Part shown: piece by piece, positions 35,654 to 41,465 of the stretch
How positions within the stretch are numbered: position 1 is the stretch's first letter
Layout of the letters: the number at the start of each line of letters is the position of its first letter
Assembly: GCA_015660815.1 (NCBI GenBank)
Contig: JACSDF010000008.1
Span: forward strand, 1-41,465
DNA length: 41,465 nucleotides
DNA from: Actinomycetota bacterium
Lineage (GTDB): Bacteria > Actinomycetota > Actinomycetes > Nanopelagicales > Nanopelagicaceae
Direction of reading: 5' to 3'
Notes under the pieces: model-generated
Database searches by the model: none
Told to the model about the DNA's origin: nothing
Seen by the model: the letters and a program-made list of their open reading frames with translations, nothing else
Translations under genes and position numbers: made by a program

Positions 35654-37317
35654 TAGAACAAACCTACGACCTTTCCATCAACATAATCAATGCGCTCTGC
35701 AGCTGGAACTTTAGGCAGACCTGGCATCGTCATAATTTCACCACAGATCATCACGATGAATTCAGCGCCGGCAGATAGCTTTACTTCGCGGATATTGAGT
35801 GAATGACCACTCGGTGCCCCGCGAAGGGCGGCATCGGTACTAAATGAGTACTGAGTTTTTGCCACACATATAGGGAAATGCCCATAGCCGGAGGCTTCGA
35901 GCTCCTTTAACTTCAAACGTACCTTTGCATCGGCAGTTACCTCTTTAGCTCCGTAGATTTTTGTAGCAACTGCATTAATTTTCTCCCACAAACTCATCGA
36001 ATCTTCATAGACGAAGGTCATTTGATTTGGTTGTTCACATAGTTCCACAACAGCATGCGCTAGCTCAGTTGCTCCTGCGCCTCCATCGGCCCAGTGGGTA
36101 GCCAGAACGATTTTTACTCCCAAAGCTTCTACGCGAGTACGGAGTAGTTCAATCTCTGCAGCGGTATCGCTCGTAAAGTTATTTATTGAAACAACTAACG
36201 GCAAGTTATAGACATTTTTGATATTGTGAATATGTCGCTCTAAATTAACTATTCCCGCCTCAAGTGCGCTTAGGTTTTCTTCAGTAATGGTCTTCAAATC
36301 TGCGCCACCGTGATACTTGATTGCACGAATGGTTGCTACGAGGACACATGCCGATGGACGCAAACCCGACTTTCGGCACTTAATATCAATAAATTTTTCA
36401 GCACCAAGATCCGCGCCAAAACCCGCCTCTGTCACGACATAGTCGGCTAATTTCATCGCTGAAGTCGTTGCAACGACCGAGTTGCAGCCATGTGCAATGT
36501 TGGCAAATGGTCCACCATGAATAAATGCAGGCGTGTTTTCTAAAGTTTGAACTAAGTTAGGTTGGAAAGCATCTTTCAATATGACGGTCATTGCGCCATG
36601 AGCATTGAGTTCGCTTGCAAGCACTGGAGTCTTATCGCGTTTATAGCCAACAACGATTTTCCCAATCTTTTCTTTTAAGTCTTCAATCGATGTTGCAAGA
36701 CAGAAGATAGCCATAATTTCAGAGGCCACCACAATGTCAAAACCATCACTTCGAGGGTAACCATTACCTACTCCACCAATGGATTGAATAATCTCGCGTA
36801 GAGCGCGATCATTCATGTCAATAACTCGCTTCCAGGTAACTCTACGAATATCGATTGCTAACTCATTGCCGTGGTGAATATGGTTATCAATGAGCGCGGC
36901 CAGTAAGTTATTTGCCAGAGCAATTGCATTGAAATCACCCGTAAAGTGCAGATTTATGTCCTCCATTGGAACGACTTGGGCATATCCACCACCAGCAGCG
37001 CCGCCCTTCATTCCAAAGACTGGACCAAGAGATGGTTCGCGCAGTGCAATCATTGCATTTTTGCCGATTTGGCGAAGTGCATCGCCTAAACCAACCGTTG
37101 TTGTTGTCTTTCCTTCCCCTGCAGGAGTTGGACTGATTGCAGTAACTAAAATTAGTTTTGATCCGCTTCGCTCAGGGAGTGCCGTTAAATACTTTAAGTT
37201 TACTTTCGCTTTATATTTTCCATACGCCTCAAGATTTTCAACGTCGATACCAAGAGATGCTCCAATCTCATTGATTGGTTTCATGGTTGCAGCTTGTGCG
37301 ATTTCGATATCTGACAT
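35653..37317 (-). CDS. fhs: Formate-tetrahydrofolate ligase
   Basis: 554 residues, the standard length. ATP-binding [12 protein letters not shown] region (63-73), [40 protein letters not shown] and [10 protein letters not shown] are diagnostic. Placed between etfA (3 bp gap) and fdsG (1 bp overlap), it most likely runs in reverse: 10-formyl-THF + ADP + Pi gives formate, THF and ATP, and formate goes to the dehydrogenase encoded next. The forward, biosynthetic reaction is also possible. The linking FolD enzyme is not in the window. Confidence 0.95.
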   Translation of the reverse strand: MSDIEIAQAATMKPINEIGASLGIDVENLEAYGKYKAKVNLKYLTALPERSGSKLILVTAISPTPAGEGKTTTTVGLGDALRQIGKNAMIALREPSLGPVFGMKGGAAGGGYAQVVPMEDINLHFTGDFNAIALANNLLAALIDNHIHHGNELAIDIRRVTWKRVIDMNDRALREIIQSIGGVGNGYPRSDGFDIVVASEIMAIFCLATSIEDLKEKIGKIVVGYKRDKTPVLASELNAHGAMTVILKDAFQPNLVQTLENTPAFIHGGPFANIAHGCNSVVATTSAMKLADYVVTEAGFGADLGAEKFIDIKCRKSGLRPSACVLVATIRAIKYHGGADLKTITEENLSALEAGIVNLERHIHNIKNVYNLPLVVSINNFTSDTAAEIELLRTRVEALGVKIVLATHWADGGAGATELAHAVVELCEQPNQMTFVYEDSMSLWEKINAVATKIYGAKEVTADAKVRLKLKELEASGYGHFPICVAKTQYSFSTDAALRGAPSGHSLNIREVKLSAGAEFIVMICGEIMTMPGLPKVPAAERIDYVDGKVVGLF

Positions 37318-37320
37318 TTT

Positions 37321-38280
37321 TTATCCCTTAGCCTGACGTATGGCGCTTGTGAGCGCAGGTATAATTTGATGCAAATCTCCGATGATTGCGTAATCGGCAT
37401 AACGAAGTATCGGAGCCTCTGGATCGGTATTGATTACTACAATCGTCTTACTATTTTTCATTCCGGCAATGTGCTGCATCGCTCCTGAAATTCCTGCAGC
37501 GATATAAAGATCCGGTGCGACTTTTGTACCAGTCTGTCCGACTTGTTCGGCATGTGGGCGCCAACCAGAACTAGTCACAACACGAGAACAGCCCACGGTT
37601 CCACCAAGGAGAGTTGCTAACTCTTCTAAGTTACCGAAACCATCGGCGCCACCGACTCCCCTGCCCCCTGAAACAATTACCTTTGCATCATTGAGAGTGA
37701 TGCCGCCCTTTGATTCTCCGGAATCACGGCTCAATATTCTTACAATTGAATCTTCTGGATGCAGCGAAGGCTCGAACGTGACAACGTTTGCTGGCGCACC
37801 ACCCGTTGCTTGTGCCTCAATAGAAAAACTGAGAATGCTTGCAACTAGTAAATCGGAGTGAACGAGCGCTGATTCAATGAGATTGCCGGCCCATCGTGCT
37901 CGGAGCACTTGATGTGGCGAGCCCAAAGTTATTTCAGAGCACTCAGCGGCCATTGGAATATCTAAAAAGGCGGATAAGTGCGCAAGTTGTTCATTTCCTC
38001 GCGGAGTGCCTGCAGCTAATACCGCGGCGGGCTTTAGTTTTTCAACTAAATCCTTAAGCGCTCGACCCGATGCCATCGGGGTGTAATCGGTAATGGCGCT
38101 ATGTGTTGCCACGTGCAATACCGTTGCGCCATATTCGCCCACAATCGCAGCAAGTGCGTTTCCTTCGCTACCAATCGCTACAGCTTCTACATTTTGGCCT
38201 AAGTTTCGCGCAGCAGTGAGGGCACGAAGCGATAGAGGATCGATCTCTCCACGATCATGATCAATAAGAACCAAAATCAT
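37321..38280 (-). CDS. etfA: Electron transfer flavoprotein alpha subunit
   Basis: 319 residues. The C-terminal FAD-binding domain shows GRGVGGADGFGNLEELA, GCSRVVTSSGW, QVGQTGTKVAPDLYIAAGIS and INTDPEAPIL. With EtfB it accepts electrons from flavin dehydrogenases; here the partner is the dimethylglycine/sarcosine dehydrogenase encoded at the start of the operon, as in known dgcAB- and dmgdh-linked etf pairs. The start shares one base with the etfB stop. The matching ETF:quinone oxidoreductase is not in the window. Confidence 0.94.
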   Translation of the reverse strand: MILVLIDHDRGEIDPLSLRALTAARNLGQNVEAVAIGSEGNALAAIVGEYGATVLHVATHSAITDYTPMASGRALKDLVEKLKPAAVLAAGTPRGNEQLAHLSAFLDIPMAAECSEITLGSPHQVLRARWAGNLIESALVHSDLLVASILSFSIEAQATGGAPANVVTFEPSLHPEDSIVRILSRDSGESKGGITLNDAKVIVSGGRGVGGADGFGNLEELATLLGGTVGCSRVVTSSGWRPHAEQVGQTGTKVAPDLYIAAGISGAMQHIAGMKNSKTIVVINTDPEAPILRYADYAIIGDLHQIIPALTSAIRQAKG

Positions 38281-39035
38281 TAGAAAGCTCCAATCTGCTT
38301 GAGAACTTCAACTAAGGCTGGAACTGCCTCGGTGCCTTTACCTAATATTTCTGCCCCTTTATCTTTTGAAGGCGCGAGGGCAAGTGTCACTTTTTCAAGT
38401 TTTGGAGTTCGTGGTTCGGCCTTCTTCATATCTACAATCTTTTTACGTGCCTGCATACGGCCCGGCACCGATGGATATCGTGGAATGTTTAGACCATCGC
38501 GAACGGTCACAATTGCAGGCAGCGGCGCCTCGTAATGTTCGCGCCCATTTGATACAACGCGTTCACAGGACACAACGCCATTTTCAATTTTCATGGACTT
38601 TACATTTGTAATAATCGGGCGGTTAAGTGCGTGTGCTACTCGAATATGAATTTGGTAGCCCGCACTGTCTGCCGACTCTGCACCAAAAATAATTAAATCG
38701 AACTTCGTCTCATCGGCATTTATGGCATCGACCAATGCCGCTGCCGTCCCCTGCGGATCCCACTCTTGTCCATCAGTTTCAATAAGAACGGCACGAGTTG
38801 CACCAATTGCCAACTGAGATCGAAGTTGTTCTTCGGCATCACTGACTCCGAGCGTTAAGAGAGTTAGCGTGCCGCCCATTTGCTCGACTAACTGCACACC
38901 TGCCTCGACGGCATTTTCCTCATGAGGGCTAATCCCAAAACCTAAATGCTTGGTTTCAATGTCGCGCGAATCAGGAGTTAGGATTAAAGTTCCGCCGGCC
39001 AATGGAACTCGTTTTAAGCAGACAAGTACATCCAT
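38280..39035 (-). CDS. etfB: Electron transfer flavoprotein beta subunit
   Basis: 251 residues, normal EtfB length. VLVCLKRVP at the N-terminus, ISPHEENAVEAGVQL, ESADSAGYQIHIRVAHAL and LPAIVTVRDGLNIPRYPS are typical, the last being the EtfB signature region. Starts one base into the stop of the upstream dehydrogenase gene (TAATG) and ends one base into etfA, so the electron acceptor is produced together with its dehydrogenase. Confidence 0.94.
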   Translation of the reverse strand: MDVLVCLKRVPLAGGTLILTPDSRDIETKHLGFGISPHEENAVEAGVQLVEQMGGTLTLLTLGVSDAEEQLRSQLAIGATRAVLIETDGQEWDPQGTAAALVDAINADETKFDLIIFGAESADSAGYQIHIRVAHALNRPIITNVKSMKIENGVVSCERVVSNGREHYEAPLPAIVTVRDGLNIPRYPSVPGRMQARKKIVDMKKAEPRTPKLEKVTLALAPSKDKGAEILGKGTEAVPALVEVLKQIGAF

Positions 39036-41465
39036 TAGGCCATAATCCTTTCATTAGAAGGGTCAAAGACCGACGTTGCACCTACTTCTGCGATTGAACA
39101 TGGATAGTGCTCACCTAAGTATTCAACGATGAACTTATTACCAGCAACTGCAAGCTCTGTTGGTAGGTAAGACATCAAAATATGCTTGCCGAGCGATGGT
39201 GCAGATCCTGCACTTGTCACATATGAGCGGCGACCATGGGAATCTACAATCGGTTGTTTATCAAGAGTCAGAATTGGTTCGTTACCCATCATGTATCTCT
39301 TTTCACCAGTTGATGATGTGTGATCATCGACAAATAGCGTGCAGAGCATGGTGATTGGTTTTTCACTTCGGTGCTTAACATGCGCCGCTTTTCCAATGAA
39401 ATCCGCCTCTTTTAGCTTAGGTGACTGCATTCCAGCTTCTACAACTGTGTACTCGGTTTCAAGTTCAGGGCCGTATGCGCGGTAACATTTTTCTAAACGA
39501 CCAGTAGTGCCATACACACCAATGCCTACTGGAATCATTTCGTGCTTCTTTCCGCTTTCCCACAACATTTCCCACAATTTGGCACCTTGTTCGATTGGAA
39601 TGTAGAACTCCCACCCAAGGTCGCCGACATAGGAGATTCGAGATGCTAGAACACGAAGTGGGCCAACCTCAATGACTTTGCAGGTACTAAATTTAAATGC
39701 ATCTTTACTCATGTCGCTCTTTGTAATTGCTTGAATAATTTCGCGGGCTTTAGGTCCCCAGATTCCGATAGTGGTATATGAAGAGGTTAAGTCAGAAATT
39801 TGTGCCGAACCATCGGCCGGTAACAAGTCGCTAAACCATTTCTTATCTGCCATTCCATGGGCACCGCCAGTGACAACGCGGAAATGATTGGTATCAAGAC
39901 GCATAATTGTTAAATCTGATTTGAAGCCACCATTGGGTCCAAGAACTGGTGTGTACACAACTCGGCCAATGGCAACATCCATCTGTCGCAATGCAGCCTT
40001 CTGAACCACTGCTAACGCGCTTGGTCCAGTTACATCAAAAATGGCAAACGCTGAAAGGTCAACGATTCCTGCAGTTTCGCGCATTTGTAAGTGTTCAGCA
40101 TTAATAATTGGCGACCACCATCGCGACTCCCACTCAGAAGCACGTGGCATTACCTTTTCTCCAAATTTTTCAACGAGATGCTTATTAGATTCATACCAGA
40201 ATGGACGCTCCCAGCCAGCAGTTTCATAAAAAACTGCGTCTAGCTCTTTCTCCGCCGCATAAAACGGTGAGAGGCGAACATTTCGATTTGATGCATACTG
40301 TTCAAGTGGATGAACAATTCCATAGGTTTTATTAAAGCTTTCATCAACGCGAGCTTTGATATGAAACTCAGCTTTTTGATGGTCATGAAAACGTGCGATA
40401 TTTGACGAGTGCAGATCAATCTCTGAATCACCAAGAATCATCCACTCGGCGACTGATTTTGAAGTTCCAGGTCCTTCTTTAATCCAAACTGCCGCAACAG
40501 ACCAAAGACCTTTTACTTCTGGAGTTTCACCAAGAATTGGCATTCCATCAGGTGTGTAAGAAAGGATTCCATTAATTGCATACTTTTCGCGCACATTCTC
40601 ATCGCCAACGATTGATGGCATTAACTCATAGGCGTGCTCATCTTGAATATCAAAGTCGGCTTGAGTGAAGGCAAACTCAGTCGGTGAAAGTGCTGCCGTT
40701 GCATTTGATGGCAGATCCTCTGGGGTGTAAAGAATTGGTCGGTGAGCATAGGAGCCAATCTCTAACCCTGTTCCATGTTGGCGCTCGTACATAAAAACAT
40801 CCATGTCTCGCACGATTGGCCATTCGATATCGCCTTTAGCATCCTTGAAAAATGGGACTGGCCCAATGTCCTTCATTTGGTGTACTGCCGGAGTTAGTGG
40901 AATATGTGCACCCGCCATCGCTGCGAGTTTAGGCGACCAGCAACCAGTTGCAATAACAACATACTCTGCCGCGATTGTGCCTTGATCAGTAACAACGCCC
41001 GTGACATGCCCCTTCTCAACCGTAATATCTAGAACCTCAATATTGGCAAAAGATTGTGCAGCACCGCTTTCGATTGCATGTTCGCGCATCAATGTTCCGG
41101 TGCGAAGTGAATCAACTACACCTACGGTTGGCTGATAGTAGCCGCCCAAAATAATGTTCTCATCTATGTATGGCACAAGGGTTTTGACCTGTTCAGGTGT
41201 GAGGATTTGACCACCATCAATTCCCCACGATTTTGCTGAGGTTATACGACGTGCAAGCTCTTGCATTCGCTCTGGAGTGCGAGCAACTTCAATTCCGCCG
41301 GTTTCAGTAAATGTGCCCCACTCTTTATATTGGCGCATACTCTCGGCAGTTATCGCCGTCATCTCTTTTGAGTGATCGACAGGAAAAATAAAGTTTGAGG
41401 CATGCCCTGTTGAGCCACCAGGGTTTGGCAATGGACCCTTTTCAATCTGAACAATGTTTTTCCAC
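39035..41465 (-). CDS. Dimethylglycine/sarcosine dehydrogenase, FAD and THF (GcvT) domains, 5' end cut off
   Basis: At least 809 residues are visible; the frame is open to the right edge, where the missing first ~30 residues should carry the FAD dinucleotide motif. Visible N-terminal part: VQIEKG, GGSTGHASNFIF and VIATGCWSPKLAAMAG (FAD-binding oxidoreductase), then the FAO_M-type middle (ESNKHLVEKFGEKVMPRASEWESRWW, cut here for length) and a GcvT folate-binding domain (ETAGIVDLSAFAIFDVTGP, RISYVGDLGWEFYIP, GTTGRLEKCYRAYGPEL). Family members demethylate dimethylglycine or sarcosine and give methylene-THF, with electrons going to ETF. Followed directly by etfBA. Which of the two substrates is used is not decidable. 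Confidence 0.9.
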   Translation of the reverse strand, partial: WKNIVQIEKGPLPNPGGSTGHASNFIFPVDHSKEMTAITAESMRQYKEWGTFTETGGIEVARTPERMQELARRITSAKSWGIDGGQILTPEQVKTLVPYIDENIILGGYYQPTVGVVDSLRTGTLMREHAIESGAAQSFANIEVLDITVEKGHVTGVVTDQGTIAAEYVVIATGCWSPKLAAMAGAHIPLTPAVHQMKDIGPVPFFKDAKGDIEWPIVRDMDVFMYERQHGTGLEIGSYAHRPILYTPEDLPSNATAALSPTEFAFTQADFDIQDEHAYELMPSIVGDENVREKYAINGILSYTPDGMPILGETPEVKGLWSVAAVWIKEGPGTSKSVAEWMILGDSEIDLHSSNIARFHDHQKAEFHIKARVDESFNKTYGIVHPLEQYASNRNVRLSPFYAAEKELDAVFYETAGWERPFWYESNKHLVEKFGEKVMPRASEWESRWWSPIINAEHLQMRETAGIVDLSAFAIFDVTGPSALAVVQKAALRQMDVAIGRVVYTPVLGPNGGFKSDLTIMRLDTNHFRVVTGGAHGMADKKWFSDLLPADGSAQISDLTSSYTTIGIWGPKAREIIQAITKSDMSKDAFKFSTCKVIEVGPLRVLASRISYVGDLGWEFYIPIEQGAKLWEMLWESGKKHEMIPVGIGVYGTTGRLEKCYRAYGPELETEYTVVEAGMQSPKLKEADFIGKAAHVKHRSEKPITMLCTLFVDDHTSSTGEKRYMMGNEPILTLDKQPIVDSHGRRSYVTSAGSAPSLGKHILMSYLPTELAVAGNKFIVEYLGEHYPCSIAEVGATSVFDPSNERIMA

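Noticed and set aside
1-41465. Mobile elements, CRISPR arrays, rRNA genes
   Set aside because: No transposase, integrase, regular spaced repeats or rRNA sequence was seen.

Overview
The window is a chromosomal segment of a bacterium that looks like an actinomycete (Actinomycetota) of fairly low GC, mid-40s percent by eye. This is inferred from the KorA/KorB pair with a fused gamma domain, a mycobacterial-style ArsC with an N-terminal helical domain, an IclR regulator, FUSC and LpqC-like proteins and generally actinobacterial protein texture. A small-genome aquatic lineage would fit the compact, overlapping genes, but no phylogenetic marker is present to prove it.

Layout. Positions 1-9.3 kb are a mixed housekeeping/accessory strip: the N-terminus of a molybdopterin oxidoreductase cut by the window edge, a tRNA-like gene lying between two copies of a ~120 bp terminator-bearing repeat, a membrane-anchored small protein, a DUF1905 protein, a sulfotransferase, an arsenate reductase, a DUF805 protein, a convergent isochorismatase/amidase pair, and a four-gene signalling cassette (CheY-like regulator, exported molybdopterin-oxidoreductase-fold protein, histidine kinase with a C-terminal HPt-like segment, OmpR-type regulator). 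Positions 9.4-13.5 kb hold korAB (2-oxoacid:ferredoxin oxidoreductase) and a FUSC-type membrane protein.

Positions 13.5-41.5 kb form one functional island for choline/glycine betaine catabolism. A leftward arm runs mtgB (MttB-family methyltransferase without pyrrolysine) - betB - ABC ATPase - double permease - betaine-binding lipoprotein - betA - fdhD - UbiA/esterase fusion. From the same 111 bp divergent control region a rightward arm runs iclR - corrinoid protein - metV-like - metF - methyl-THF methyltransferase - corrinoid activator (RACo type) - DUF1638. Converging on its end is a third, leftward operon entering from the right edge: dimethylglycine/sarcosine dehydrogenase - etfB - etfA - fhs - fdsG - fdsB - fdsA.

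Together they suggest this route (inference from gene content): ABC uptake; choline to betaine aldehyde (BetA) to glycine betaine (BetB); the first methyl is taken by the MtgB-like enzyme onto the corrinoid protein and passed to THF; dimethylglycine and sarcosine are demethylated by the flavin/GcvT enzyme with ETF as electron acceptor; methyl-THF is oxidised by MetV/MetF to methylene-THF; after a FolD step (not in this window) formyl-THF is cleaved by Fhs with ATP gain; formate is oxidised to CO2 by an NAD-linked molybdenum formate dehydrogenase, with FdhD as its maturase. Combining corrinoid-type and flavin/ETF-type demethylation with a complete formate module at one locus is the most interesting feature of the window.
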